DNA of 64,000 nt from an uncultured Pelagibacteraceae bacterium (lineage in GTDB: Bacteria; Pseudomonadota; Alphaproteobacteria; Pelagibacterales; Pelagibacteraceae), in the NCBI GenBank assembly GCA_902626725.1, contig CACOGI010000002.1:1-64000 (forward strand), written 5' to 3'. This document shows, in pieces, positions 18,527 to 28,760 of this stretch. A program made the translations under genes and the position numbers. Every line of letters begins with the position of its first letter. The first letter of the stretch is position 1. The notes beneath the pieces are model-generated. The model ran no database searches. It saw only the letters and a list, made by a program, of their open reading frames with translations, and was not told the origin of the DNA.

Positions 18527-19705
18527 TTATTTATTCTGTAATGAAAATTGAATTAGGTCAATGTTTTTTGATTTAAATCCAGCCTCACAATATGAAAGAT
18601 AAAATTCCCACATTCTTTTAAATGTTGAGTCAAAACCTTGGCTCTTAATTAAGTCCCACTTTTTATTAAATTCATTTCTCCACAAGGATAATGTACTAGA
18701 ATAATGATCTGAGTATGAGTCATATGATTTGATACTTAAACCATTATCAGACACATATTTATTTAAACTATTTTTACTTGGAAGGAATCCTCCAGGAAAA
18801 ATATATTTTTGAATGAAATCTTGTTTATTTTTATACCTATCAAATAAACTATCATCTATTGTAATCGCTTGGATTGCCGCTGTACCACTATTTGCTAAGT
18901 TTTCTTTAATCGTTTTAAAATAACTTTGTAAATAATTTTGACCTACTGCTTCGATCATTTCAATTGAAGCTATTGAATTATATTTATCTTTTAAATCTCT
19001 ATAATCTTTTATTTGAATATTAACTTTTTCATTCAAACCACAATTATGAATTCTTTCTTTTGCAAATTCGTACTGTTTTTTAGAAATAGTAATGCAATCT
19101 AGTTTTATGTCGTATTTTTTTCCTAAATATTCTGCAAATCCTCCCCAACCACATCCTATCTCTAAAACTTTATCTCCATTCTTTGGTTTAATCAGATTAA
19201 TTAATTTTTGATATTTATTATTTTGAGCTTCTGATAAATCTTGATTTTTTTCCTCAAAGATAGCGCTTGAATATGTAAGAGTTTTATCAAGCCAAAGTGA
19301 AAAAAATTCATTTCCTAAATCATAATGTTTAGCAATATTTTCTTTACTTCTGCTTTTTGTATTCTTAATAAAAATATTTTTTAAAAGATTTATTACTGAT
19401 AAATCTAATAGTCCTGAAAATTTATAGATTACTTTTATATTTCGAGCTGTAATTTCAATTAAGTTTGATAGATCGTCTGTTTCAAATTCATCTTTCATAT
19501 AAGACTCGGCAAAACCAATACTTCCACCTTTAATCAAATTAAAAGTGAAATCGGGTTTTTTTATTCTTATATTAGCCTTTAAAGAATCATCGGGATTACC
19601 AAATTTAATTATGTCCCCATTAAAGCTTGTGATTTCCAAATAACCAGAATCAATATCTTGCAAAATCCTAAATACGATCTTGTCTATAAAGTTATATAAA
19701 TTCAT
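18527..19705 (-). CDS. cfa: Cyclopropane-fatty-acyl-phospholipid synthase family methyltransferase
   Basis: AKHYDLGNEFFSLWLDKTLTYSSAIF, VLEIGCGWGGFAEYLG, YIFPGGFLPS. Confidence 0.92.
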   Translation of the reverse strand: MNLYNFIDKIVFRILQDIDSGYLEITSFNGDIIKFGNPDDSLKANIRIKKPDFTFNLIKGGSIGFAESYMKDEFETDDLSNLIEITARNIKVIYKFSGLLDLSVINLLKNIFIKNTKSRSKENIAKHYDLGNEFFSLWLDKTLTYSSAIFEEKNQDLSEAQNNKYQKLINLIKPKNGDKVLEIGCGWGGFAEYLGKKYDIKLDCITISKKQYEFAKERIHNCGLNEKVNIQIKDYRDLKDKYNSIASIEMIEAVGQNYLQSYFKTIKENLANSGTAAIQAITIDDSLFDRYKNKQDFIQKYIFPGGFLPSKNSLNKYVSDNGLSIKSYDSYSDHYSSTLSLWRNEFNKKWDLIKSQGFDSTFKRMWEFYLSYCEAGFKSKNIDLIQFSLQNK

Positions 19706-20463
19706 TAATTTTCAAATGTTATATTATTTTTTATTTTTAATTTTTTTTTAATATATCTTATTCCTTTAACCCATAATTTAAACGCTTCAAAATGTATCGC
19801 TGAAATAATTTTAAAGGTCATTAGTGGATGTTTTAAATAAGATTTCATTAGATGAGAACTTGTAAGGTCTGTTCTTGTGCCGTCTTGAGAAGCATATAAT
19901 ATTTTTTCATTAAATTGATATTGATCGATTATGACTGATATTTTTTCTGAAGGTTTTAAAATTCTAAAAAAGTAATTACAGTTCATTTCAATAAATGGTG
20001 AAACATGAAATTTTTTTTCACAATTATGTTGTAAAAGATTGTCATTTTCTACCTTAAAAATATAAGTATGTTGTTCTCCGAATGTATTTTTAACCTCATA
20101 TAATATTGAAATTAATTCTTCTTTATTGTTGTAAACATAAAAAATACTTAACGGATTAAACACATAGCCCAAAATTCTTGGATAACACAAAAGTTTTATT
20201 TTAATATTTTCATGATTTATTTTATTTTCTTTTAAATTTTTTTTAACCCATTCAAATAATGAAGTTCCATTTCTTTCTCCATGATCTTTGTCAAAAAAAC
20301 TAATTAAATTAAATTTGTTATATGAAAAAAAGCTTATATTTTTATCTAAAAAATTTAACTCAGATAAATCGATTAAAAGTGAAAATACTTTATATTTAAA
20401 AAAATGTATCTTTGGTTTAAATCTTTTATGAATTACTGTTCCATTGTAAATTGAACTAGTCAT
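19705..20463 (-). CDS. DUF1365 family protein
   Basis: YNGTVIHKRFKPKIHFFKYKVFSLLIDL, LLCYPRILGYVFNPLSIFYVYN, KFHVSPF. Confidence 0.9.
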   Translation of the reverse strand: MTSSIYNGTVIHKRFKPKIHFFKYKVFSLLIDLSELNFLDKNISFFSYNKFNLISFFDKDHGERNGTSLFEWVKKNLKENKINHENIKIKLLCYPRILGYVFNPLSIFYVYNNKEELISILYEVKNTFGEQHTYIFKVENDNLLQHNCEKKFHVSPFIEMNCNYFFRILKPSEKISVIIDQYQFNEKILYASQDGTRTDLTSSHLMKSYLKHPLMTFKIISAIHFEAFKLWVKGIRYIKKKLKIKNNITFEN

Positions 20464-21694
20464 TAAGGTTTTTTAGCATTTCAATAGATGATTTTATTCC
20501 ATCTTCATGAAAACCGTAACCAAAATAACTGCCACAAAAAAGAATATTTCTTTTATTTTGTAAATTTTTAAGCTTACTTTGATATGTAAGTGCTGACTGA
20601 TTAAAATAAGGATGAGTAAATTTCACTTTTTTTAAAACCTTTGATGCATCTATTTCAAAATAAGGATTCAATGTTAAAAAAATATTTTCTTCACATTTTA
20701 AATTTTGTAATAAATTTAGCCAATATGTGATTGAATTCTTTTCAATTTCATTTTTTTTAATTGAAGAATTCCATGAGGACCATGCTTTTTTATTTTTTGG
20801 CATAACTTTTTCATCTGTGTGGATATAAGCAATATTCTCTTTATAACTAAAGTTAGCTAGAATTTTCTTTTCATCTTCTGAAGGATCTTCAATCATTGAT
20901 AGTGCTTCATCAGCATGGGTAGCTAAAATAACTTTGTCATAATTAAAAAATTCACTTTTACCGCCGTAATATAAATCAATTCCATTGTCATTAGATTTAA
21001 TTTTAGTAATTTTATAATTTTTAAAATGTTCACCACTTATCTTAGAAAGAATATTTTCAACATAAGTTCTGCTTCGATTTGAAACTGTATACCATTGAGG
21101 TCTATTCTTTAATTTAAACAAACCATGATTTTGAAAAAATTTCAAAAAAAATTTTAATGGCATTTGGTTTGCTTCATAAGGTGGCATAGACCAAATAGCA
21201 GAAACCATAGGAATCAAGTGACAATTTATAAATTCTTTTGAGACCCTTTCTCTCTTTAAATAATCACCAAGTGTTATTTCTTCATCTAACTCATTAAATT
21301 TATCAAACTTTTTATAAAATTTAATTATATCAAAAAACATTCTTAAAAATTTAAAATTTATCAGATTAGATCGATTAGAAAAAATTCCATTTAATCCTCT
21401 ACCACAATATTCAAAAGGTGAGTCTTCAACTGAAACTGAAAATGACATGTCACTTTTTTCAATTTCAATTTTATTTTCATTAAAAAATCTAATTAGATTT
21501 GGATATGTTTTAAAATTAAACACAATAAAACCGATATCTACTGATACTTTTTTAGTTCCAAATGTTAAATCTATTGTATGAGAATGTCCCCCGAAATGAT
21601 CTTCTTTTTCAAATAAGTCCACGTGATGATTTTTTGACAAGTAGTAAGCAGCACTTAAGCCTGAAATTCCTGACCCAACAACAGCAATTTTCAT
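20456..21694 (-). CDS. FAD-dependent amine oxidase-like protein
   Basis: IAVVGSGISGLSAAYYLSKNHHVDLFEKEDHFGGHSHT; NAD(P)-binding amine oxidase associated with DUF1365/cfa clusters. Confidence 0.88.
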   Translation of the reverse strand: MKIAVVGSGISGLSAAYYLSKNHHVDLFEKEDHFGGHSHTIDLTFGTKKVSVDIGFIVFNFKTYPNLIRFFNENKIEIEKSDMSFSVSVEDSPFEYCGRGLNGIFSNRSNLINFKFLRMFFDIIKFYKKFDKFNELDEEITLGDYLKRERVSKEFINCHLIPMVSAIWSMPPYEANQMPLKFFLKFFQNHGLFKLKNRPQWYTVSNRSRTYVENILSKISGEHFKNYKITKIKSNDNGIDLYYGGKSEFFNYDKVILATHADEALSMIEDPSEDEKKILANFSYKENIAYIHTDEKVMPKNKKAWSSWNSSIKKNEIEKNSITYWLNLLQNLKCEENIFLTLNPYFEIDASKVLKKVKFTHPYFNQSALTYQSKLKNLQNKRNILFCGSYFGYGFHEDGIKSSIEMLKNLND

Positions 21695-21700
21695 TAAACT

Positions 21701-24571
21701 TTATGCTGCATCTTCTTTGAATTCATCCATACTTGGACATGTACAAAAAATATTTTTATCACCGTATACATTGTCTACTCTTGCTACTGGAGGCCAAAAT
21801 TTATTTGCCCGTAAAAATTTAGCTGGGTAAGCTGCCTCTTCTCTAGTGTATTTATGCGTCCATTCATCAGATGCTAATTCAGTATCAGTGTGAGGTGCAT
21901 TCTTAATTGGATTATCAACTTTATCGAACTTACCAGATTTTATTTGATCAATTTCTTGTTTTATTTTAATTAATGTTTCACAAAATCTATCAAGTTCAGA
22001 TAAGCTTTCACTTTCAGTAGGTTCAATCATAATAGTACCAGCTACTGGCCATGACATTGTTGGTGCATGAAAACCAAAATCAATTAATCTTTTGGCGATA
22101 TCTTCCTCAGTTACACCTGTTTCTGATTTTATTGTTCTAATATCAATTATACACTCATGTGCAACATTGCCTTTAGATCCTTTATATAAAATCGGAAAAT
22201 GATCTTTAAGTCTATTAGCAATATAATTTGCATTTAATATTGCAACTTGAGTAGCGAGTTTTAATCCCTCGGACCCCATCATTTTAATATACATCCAAGA
22301 AATCGATAAGATGCTTGAGCTACCCCAAGGAGCTGCTGAAACAGGACCAATACCTGTTGCAGGACCGCAGTCTTTAACAACTGGGTGGTTAGGCAGATAT
22401 ATTTGCAAATGCCTTTTACACGCAATAGGTCCCATTCCAGGTCCTCCTCCACCATGAGGAATGCAGAATGTTTTGTGTAAGTTTATATGACAAACATCTG
22501 GTCCAAAATTTCCAGGTTTCGCAATTCCAACAAGAGCATTTAAATTTGCCCCATCCATATAAACTTGACCTCCATGTTTATGAATTAAATCACAGATATC
22601 TGATATTTTTTCTTCAAAAACTCCATGAGTAGATGGATAAGTTACCATTAACGCTCCAAGATTTTCAGAATGAATTTCTGCTTTTTTCTTTAAATCTTCA
22701 AAATCAACATTTCCTTCTTTATCACAATTAACCACAACAACTTTCATTCCAACCATCTGAGCACTTGCTGGATTAGTTCCATGTGCTGAGCTTGGTATTA
22801 GACATATATTTCTATTTTTATCACCTCTATCTAAATGATATTTTCTAATTACCATTAATCCTGCATACTCACCTTGAGCACCTGCATTTGGCTGAAGTGA
22901 AACTCCTGAAAAACCAGTAATTGATCTTAGCCAATTTTTAAGGTCTGTGAACATTGTTCTGTATCCTTCCATCTGTTCAATAGGCACAAACGGATGAGGC
23001 TCTGCCAGTTCTCTCCATGAAATAGGTATCATTTCTGCAGTAGCATTTAATTTCATGGTACATGAGCCTAGCGCAATCATAGTTCTATTAAGAGCTATAT
23101 CTTTATCCTCTAACTTTTTAAGATATCTAAGCATTTCTGTTTCTGAATGATAAGAATTAAAAACAGGATGCTCTAAATATTTAGAAGTTCTTAATAAATT
23201 TTTTGGTAAATTGGGTAAACTTACTGTCGGATCTTCTTTTTTGATTGATTCAGCTGCATTAAAAATTTTTAATAGTTGATTTACTCTATAAACATTTTTC
23301 TTTTCATCAAAAGAAACGGTTAGCATTTCTGAATTTACTTTTCTTATATTAACTTTTTGAGCCAAAGCATTTTTGAAAATTTGATCAGTTTTTTCTTTTG
23401 TAATAATTGTTACAGTATCAAAAAAATAATCTGAATATAATTCGTATCCAGATTGTTTGATCTTATCAGCAAAGTTTTTTGCTAATTGAGAAACTCTTTC
23501 AGAAATACTTTTAATTCCATCAGGCCCATGATAAATTACATATGCAGCTGAAACAATTGCTAATAAAGCTTGTGCAGTGCAAATATTGCTAGTCGCCTTA
23601 TCTCTTCTAATATGTTGCTCTCTAGTTTGTAGTGATAATCTGTAAGCTTTATTTCCATGTCTATCAACTGACACACCAACAATTCTTCCTGGCATTGATC
23701 TTTTATATTCATCTTTAGTTGCAAAAAATGCTGCGTGAGGTCCTCCATAACCCATTGGAATACCAAATCTTTGAGAACTACCAACTGCAATATCGGCTCC
23801 TAGCTCTCTTGGTGTTTTTAGTTTAGCAAGTGCGAGAAGATCACATGCTAAAATTGCTTTACCATTTTTTTTATGAATTTTACTTATTGCCTCACTAGGA
23901 TTTTTAATATCACCTAAAGTTCCAGGGTACTGTAAAATTCCACAAACAATATCTTCTTTTAACTGCTCTAAAATTTTGTCCTCATTCCCAACGAGAACTT
24001 TTAAACCCATAGGTTCTGCTCTTGTTTGTATAACTTCAATTGTTTGTGGATGGCAATTTTCTGAGACAAAAACTAAATTACTATCACTTTTATTAAGTCT
24101 GTGACTCAGACCCATAGCTTCTGCTGCTGCTGTACCTTCGTCTAGTAAAGATGCATTTGCAATATCCATTCCTGTGAAATCAACAATCATTTGTTGAAAG
24201 TTTAATAACATTTCCAATCTTCCTTGTGCTACCTCTGGCTGATAAGGTGTATAAGAAGTATACCATCCAGGATTTTCTAAAATATTTCTTAAAATCACAT
24301 ATGGTGTGTAGGTTCCATAATAGCCCATACCAATAAAATTTGAGTAAACTTGATTTTGTTTTGAAATTGCTTTTAGTTTTCTTAAAGCTTCATATTCTGA
24401 ATTCGACTCACCAATGTTTAATTCGCCTCTAAACTGTATTTTTTCTGGAACAGTATTATCTATTAAGTCGTCCAGAGATTTATAATTTAATTTTTTTAAC
24501 ATCTTTGATTGGTCTTCTTCAGAAGGACCAATATGTCTTTTTAAAAAATCTTTTTGGGAATTATGTAACAT
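21701..24571 (-). CDS. gcvP: Glycine dehydrogenase (decarboxylating), P protein
   Basis: RHIGPSEEDQSKML, LLDEGTAAAEAM, full-length 956 aa with FCIPHGGGGPGMGPI PLP region. Confidence 0.97.
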   Translation of the reverse strand: MLHNSQKDFLKRHIGPSEEDQSKMLKKLNYKSLDDLIDNTVPEKIQFRGELNIGESNSEYEALRKLKAISKQNQVYSNFIGMGYYGTYTPYVILRNILENPGWYTSYTPYQPEVAQGRLEMLLNFQQMIVDFTGMDIANASLLDEGTAAAEAMGLSHRLNKSDSNLVFVSENCHPQTIEVIQTRAEPMGLKVLVGNEDKILEQLKEDIVCGILQYPGTLGDIKNPSEAISKIHKKNGKAILACDLLALAKLKTPRELGADIAVGSSQRFGIPMGYGGPHAAFFATKDEYKRSMPGRIVGVSVDRHGNKAYRLSLQTREQHIRRDKATSNICTAQALLAIVSAAYVIYHGPDGIKSISERVSQLAKNFADKIKQSGYELYSDYFFDTVTIITKEKTDQIFKNALAQKVNIRKVNSEMLTVSFDEKKNVYRVNQLLKIFNAAESIKKEDPTVSLPNLPKNLLRTSKYLEHPVFNSYHSETEMLRYLKKLEDKDIALNRTMIALGSCTMKLNATAEMIPISWRELAEPHPFVPIEQMEGYRTMFTDLKNWLRSITGFSGVSLQPNAGAQGEYAGLMVIRKYHLDRGDKNRNICLIPSSAHGTNPASAQMVGMKVVVVNCDKEGNVDFEDLKKKAEIHSENLGALMVTYPSTHGVFEEKISDICDLIHKHGGQVYMDGANLNALVGIAKPGNFGPDVCHINLHKTFCIPHGGGGPGMGPIACKRHLQIYLPNHPVVKDCGPATGIGPVSAAPWGSSSILSISWMYIKMMGSEGLKLATQVAILNANYIANRLKDHFPILYKGSKGNVAHECIIDIRTIKSETGVTEEDIAKRLIDFGFHAPTMSWPVAGTIMIEPTESESLSELDRFCETLIKIKQEIDQIKSGKFDKVDNPIKNAPHTDTELASDEWTHKYTREEAAYPAKFLRANKFWPPVARVDNVYGDKNIFCTCPSMDEFKEDAA

Positions 24572-24951
24572 TATGATGAGCTCTCCTTTGTAAATTTATT
24601 ATATTCATCTTTATTCATTAAAGAATCCATTTCTGATTTATCCTTAATCTTTAACTTAAAGAACCATGCGGTATTTTCAGGATCTTGGTTAATTTTTGAT
24701 GGATCATCTACAATAGCTTGATTGGTATCAACCACTTCTCCACTGACTGGTGTATACACATCACTTGCGGCTTTTGTAGACTCAACAACTCCTGCTGTTC
24801 CATCTTTCTCTACATTAGAACCTTTTTCTGGAAGCTCTGTAAAAACTATATCTCCTAACATTTCTGTAGCATGTTTTGTAATACCAATTGTAGCTGTATC
24901 TCCTTCTAATTTAATCCACTCATGCTCTTTTGAATATTTAACTTCACTCAT
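24571..24951 (-). CDS. gcvH: Glycine cleavage system H protein
   Basis: [38 protein letters not shown] lipoyl motif. Confidence 0.96.
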   Translation of the reverse strand: MSEVKYSKEHEWIKLEGDTATIGITKHATEMLGDIVFTELPEKGSNVEKDGTAGVVESTKAASDVYTPVSGEVVDTNQAIVDDPSKINQDPENTAWFFKLKIKDKSEMDSLMNKDEYNKFTKESSS

Positions 24952-26054
24952 TAGTTTGCTCCTTTCACATAGTTTTTTTTATAAAATGGTAATCCACAAA
25001 TATTTGCTGGATGTTTTTTTCCTCTAACTTCCAAAAAAACTTTTGTATCTTTCTTTGAAAATTCGTTTTCAACATAACCCATAGCTACTGGTCCATTAAC
25101 ACTTGGTCCAAATGTGCCACTAGTAATCTCACCAATATATAAGTCTGATTGATTAAATATTTTAGTTTTTTCTCGAGCTATAATTCTTCCCTCAGGTTTG
25201 ATTCCAACTCTAACTTTCTGAACTCCATCGTTTAGTTGTTTAATGATAATATCTGATCCAATAAAATCTCCTTTTGAAATTCTTTCTTTTGAAATAGCCC
25301 ATTTAAGATTAGCTTCAATTGGTGTCTTACCTTTATCTAGCTCGTGGCCATACAAACATAGTCCAGCTTCTAATCTCAAAGTATCTCTAGCTCCTAGACC
25401 AATTAATTTAGCTCCTTTTTCTATTAATTTTCTTGTAAATTTATCTGCTAATTCATTTTCTACAGAAATTTCAAATCCATCCTCACCAGTATATCCAGAA
25501 CGAGTAACATAAACTTTCTTATCATTTAACAAAAACCAATTACCTGTCATAAAATTAAGATCCTCAACACCCTTAATAACATCATTTAAAATTTCTACCG
25601 ATTTAGGTCCTTGAATAGCAATCAAAGATCTTTTTTCATCTAAAACCATTTCATATTTATTATTTAATAATTTACTTAAGATTTCAAAATCATTTTCTTT
25701 ACAAGCTGCATTAAGGATAATCAAAAAACCATTTTCTATTTTAGTGATTATCAGATCATCATATATTCCAGCATCGCTATTCATTAAGAAACTATACTTT
25801 GAGTGGTTCAATTTTAATTTTTTCAAATCTAACGGAAAAATTTTTTCTAGATCATTTACTAAATCTTCTTTTCCATGAATAAATAATTGGCCCATGTGCG
25901 AAACATCAAAAATACCAGAATGGTTTCTAGTAAATTTATGCTCTTCAACTATTCCGTCAGAGTATTGAATTGGCATTTGATAACCTGCAAATTCAACAAA
26001 TTTTGCATTATTATCTTGATGCAGTTGATATAAAGATGTCTTTTTTGTATCCAT
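24951..26054 (-). CDS. gcvT: Aminomethyltransferase, T protein
   Basis: [29 protein letters not shown]; start taken at MDTKK (26054), because the upstream ATG (26072) lies inside the riboswitch. Confidence 0.95.
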   Translation of the reverse strand: MDTKKTSLYQLHQDNNAKFVEFAGYQMPIQYSDGIVEEHKFTRNHSGIFDVSHMGQLFIHGKEDLVNDLEKIFPLDLKKLKLNHSKYSFLMNSDAGIYDDLIITKIENGFLIILNAACKENDFEILSKLLNNKYEMVLDEKRSLIAIQGPKSVEILNDVIKGVEDLNFMTGNWFLLNDKKVYVTRSGYTGEDGFEISVENELADKFTRKLIEKGAKLIGLGARDTLRLEAGLCLYGHELDKGKTPIEANLKWAISKERISKGDFIGSDIIIKQLNDGVQKVRVGIKPEGRIIAREKTKIFNQSDLYIGEITSGTFGPSVNGPVAMGYVENEFSKKDTKVFLEVRGKKHPANICGLPFYKKNYVKGAN

Positions 26055-26065
26055 ATTAACTCTTT

Positions 26066-26217
26066 TACCCATCTGTATATTTGCCTGAGAGTATTACTCC
26101 TTCGGCGAGAATTTAATCTCTTTCCAGAGTTAATATGTTACGGTCCTTTTTGCCTGAGAGATTCCTGGGTGGTTGCTCCTTCGGCGCTACGATAATCTGT
26201 AGTCTCTCCCGTATCGG
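26066..26217 (-). ncRNA. Tandem glycine riboswitch upstream of gcvT
   Basis: Sense strand shows two aptamer cores: GCGCCGAAGGAGCAACCACCCAGGAATCTCTCAGGCAAAAAGGACCG and CTCGCCGAAGGAGTAATACTCTCAGGCAAATATACAGA, with P1 of aptamer 1 TACGG/CCGTA. Confidence 0.93.
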
Positions 26218-26218
26218 A

Positions 26219-26247
26219 ATAATCTTACAAGTGTTTGCAAAAGTCAA
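26219..26247 (-). promoter_or_regulatory. Candidate sigma70 promoter for riboswitch-gcvTHP
   Basis: Sense strand TTGACT (26247-26242), 17-nt spacer, GATTAT (26224-26219); overlaps the stop codon of the upstream EamA gene. Confidence 0.5.
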
Positions 26248-27122
26248 TCAGAAACAGTTTTTTTTGATTTAATTAAAAGTGAATAAAACTGCAATAATAC
26301 AGCAAAAAGAATAATTACTCCTCCAATTAATCCAAACATGGATGGTCTTTCACTTACAAAAAGAAACGCCCAGATTGGTCCTAAAACAGATTCGGATAAC
26401 ATAATTATTCCAACCATAGCAGATGGTGTAGTTCTTGCACCAATTGTTATAAATATAAAGCCAAATCCAACTTGAAAAAATCCAGCTAAAAAACCTAGAA
26501 AGATATCATGTGGTGAAATCATGATCTTGGTTGAAAGTAAGAAGCCAATCAAACATGAACTAAGACCTGCAACAAACTGTGCTGGTACCATATCAACTGT
26601 AGGGAATTTTCTAACTATCATTATTAATACTGCAAAAGTGATTGGCATTGTGAATGCTGCTAAATTTCCTGAAAGTTCTCCAGGAGTTAAAGAATTTCCA
26701 ACCATCAATAAAACACCGAACATTGCAAGAAGAATAGAAATTAGTGTAATTAGATTTATTTTTTCTTTAAGAAAAAAATATCCGAATATCGCAAGAAATA
26801 AAATTTGAAGCGATATTATAAAGTTAGTATTTGCAACTGTAGTATTATACATAGCAAATACATATCCACAAAAACCAAATGAAAGTACAATTCCTCCTAT
26901 AAATCCTGGTAGACCAGATTTATAAAAAGACTCAAAGGTTTTTTTTTTATAGCTTGCAATTAAAAATGCTAAAACTGTCATAGAGAAAAATAAAGATCTC
27001 CAAAATAAAATTTGCCATAGTGATGCTCCCTCAAAAGATTTAACAATTAATCCACCAAAACTTAAACTTAGAGCGCCTAAAAATATAAGCAGTGGACCTG
27101 GTAAATTTCTAACTATATTCAT
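26244..27122 (-). CDS. EamA/DMT family transporter
   Basis: 10-TM EamA profile; follows pxpC with 1-nt overlap. Confidence 0.85.
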   Translation of the reverse strand: MNIVRNLPGPLLIFLGALSLSFGGLIVKSFEGASLWQILFWRSLFFSMTVLAFLIASYKKKTFESFYKSGLPGFIGGIVLSFGFCGYVFAMYNTTVANTNFIISLQILFLAIFGYFFLKEKINLITLISILLAMFGVLLMVGNSLTPGELSGNLAAFTMPITFAVLIMIVRKFPTVDMVPAQFVAGLSSCLIGFLLSTKIMISPHDIFLGFLAGFFQVGFGFIFITIGARTTPSAMVGIIMLSESVLGPIWAFLFVSERPSMFGLIGGVIILFAVLLQFYSLLIKSKKTVSD

Positions 27123-28084
27123 TATATTTGTGAAATTAAATTTTGAGTTTCCAATTCATACAATTTAAATAAACTTTCTGCACTAGCTAAATCGACTTCT
27201 TTGAATTTAATTTTTGAGCCTGTTGGTAATTGAACTAATTTGTCATAATCTGCACTTATAACAACACCTATTTTAGGATAACCTCCTATGGTGCCGTGAT
27301 CAGAAAGCATAATAATTGGTTTTCCGTCTGCTGGAACTTGAATAACCCCTTTGATTAAGCCTTCAGATTTTATATTAGTATCAACAACGTTTTCTATTTT
27401 TTTTCCCTCTAATCTCATACCCATTCGATCAGATAATTTAGAAACATTAAATTCTTGTTCTAAGAAAATTTTTTTTCCTTTTTCAGAAAAATAATTAAAG
27501 TTTGTTCCTTTAATAATTCTTATGTTTTCTAATTTTGTGTTAACATAATTTAATTTTTTATTACTCAAATTTTTATTAATGTGAGAAATTTTTATCTCTT
27601 GATTATCTTCTAACTTTCTCCCATTGTTTGAGCCAATATTTGCTTTTGTATTAATAGAGCAGCTTGACCACTGATATCTTAAATCTAATTTTCCCCCAAA
27701 CGCTATGTATCCATAAACAGATTTATTAGTGGATATAATGTCTAGCTCATCATCATTCTCAAGAATATAAGATTGATAACACTGTCCATTAATTAAATCT
27801 TTTTTTTTTTTTATATTGAAATTTACGTCACCAGTCACAACAATATTGATTTTATCTCCATGATACTTTAGTAAAGGCCCTTGATAAGCAAATTCTAAAG
27901 CTGGACTCTCTGATTCATTTCCAGCAAGCTTATTTGATAAAAGATAATTTCTATTATCCATAGCACCACTAAATGGAATTCCAATATGGTAAAGGTTGTT
28001 TCTACCTTGATCTTGGAATGTAGTATTAATTCCAGCCCTGATAATTTTAAAATGATTTTTACTCATTGTATTTTTGATGCTCAT
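27122..28084 (-). CDS. pxpC: 5-oxoprolinase subunit C (biotin-dependent carboxyltransferase domain, KipA-like)
   Basis: TTFQDQGRNNLYHIGIPFSGAMDNRNYLLSNKLAGN, LSDRMGMRLEG, LSDHGTIGGYPKIG. Confidence 0.92.
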   Translation of the reverse strand: MSIKNTMSKNHFKIIRAGINTTFQDQGRNNLYHIGIPFSGAMDNRNYLLSNKLAGNESESPALEFAYQGPLLKYHGDKINIVVTGDVNFNIKKKKDLINGQCYQSYILENDDELDIISTNKSVYGYIAFGGKLDLRYQWSSCSINTKANIGSNNGRKLEDNQEIKISHINKNLSNKKLNYVNTKLENIRIIKGTNFNYFSEKGKKIFLEQEFNVSKLSDRMGMRLEGKKIENVVDTNIKSEGLIKGVIQVPADGKPIIMLSDHGTIGGYPKIGVVISADYDKLVQLPTGSKIKFKEVDLASAESLFKLYELETQNLISQI

Positions 28085-28733
28085 CTATTGATATTTCATT
28101 AAAAATAACCGTATCACCTGGATTAATTAAATTTGGTTCTTTTTCTTTAGAACTATCAAATATATTTAATGGTGTATTGCCTACTATGTTCCACCCACCA
28201 GGACTTTCGAATGTATAAATATTTGCAAACTGTTCAGTAAAACCAACTGATCCTTTAGGAACTTTTACCCTAGGTGTTTCAAGACGTTTTGCTCTCAAAT
28301 TTTTATCTAGATCACCGAGAAATGGCATGCCAGCAATAAAACCTGTCATGTAACAAAAAAATTCTTTATTAAAAAAATTTTTATAAATTTTTTCTTTATT
28401 AATTTTTAATTTTTCTTCCAATTTTTTGATATCTAATGAAAAGGACTCATCTCTACAGACCGGTATTTGAATTCTTTTATTTTTCAAATTCTCACTTTTT
28501 TTTATGTCAAGGTTTTCAATTAATCTTTTTAAACTTTTAAAATTAGTTTTTCTCAAATCAAAAGAAACAATTAGTTTATTGTATGATGGGGTTAGATTAT
28601 TTACTCCCTCAATATTTTCTTTCTGAATAGTCTTAAAATATCTAATAACATTGCTATTAGTTTCCTTACTAATATCATTTCCAAAATCACAATACAAAGC
28701 TGCGTCACCAAGATTTGATATATTTTTTATCAT
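28059..28733 (-). CDS. pxpB: 5-oxoprolinase subunit B (KipI-like)
   Basis: GFIAGMPFLGDLD, TPRVKVPKGSVGF, FESPGGWNIVGNTPLNIFD. Confidence 0.92.
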   Translation of the reverse strand: MIKNISNLGDAALYCDFGNDISKETNSNVIRYFKTIQKENIEGVNNLTPSYNKLIVSFDLRKTNFKSLKRLIENLDIKKSENLKNKRIQIPVCRDESFSLDIKKLEEKLKINKEKIYKNFFNKEFFCYMTGFIAGMPFLGDLDKNLRAKRLETPRVKVPKGSVGFTEQFANIYTFESPGGWNIVGNTPLNIFDSSKEKEPNLINPGDTVIFNEISIDEHQKYNE

Positions 28734-28760
28734 GCCATGTTATACTTAAGATTTAATACT

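Noticed and set aside
23560-23790. 76-aa same-strand ORF inside gcvP
   Set aside because: Alternate frame of a well-conserved gene
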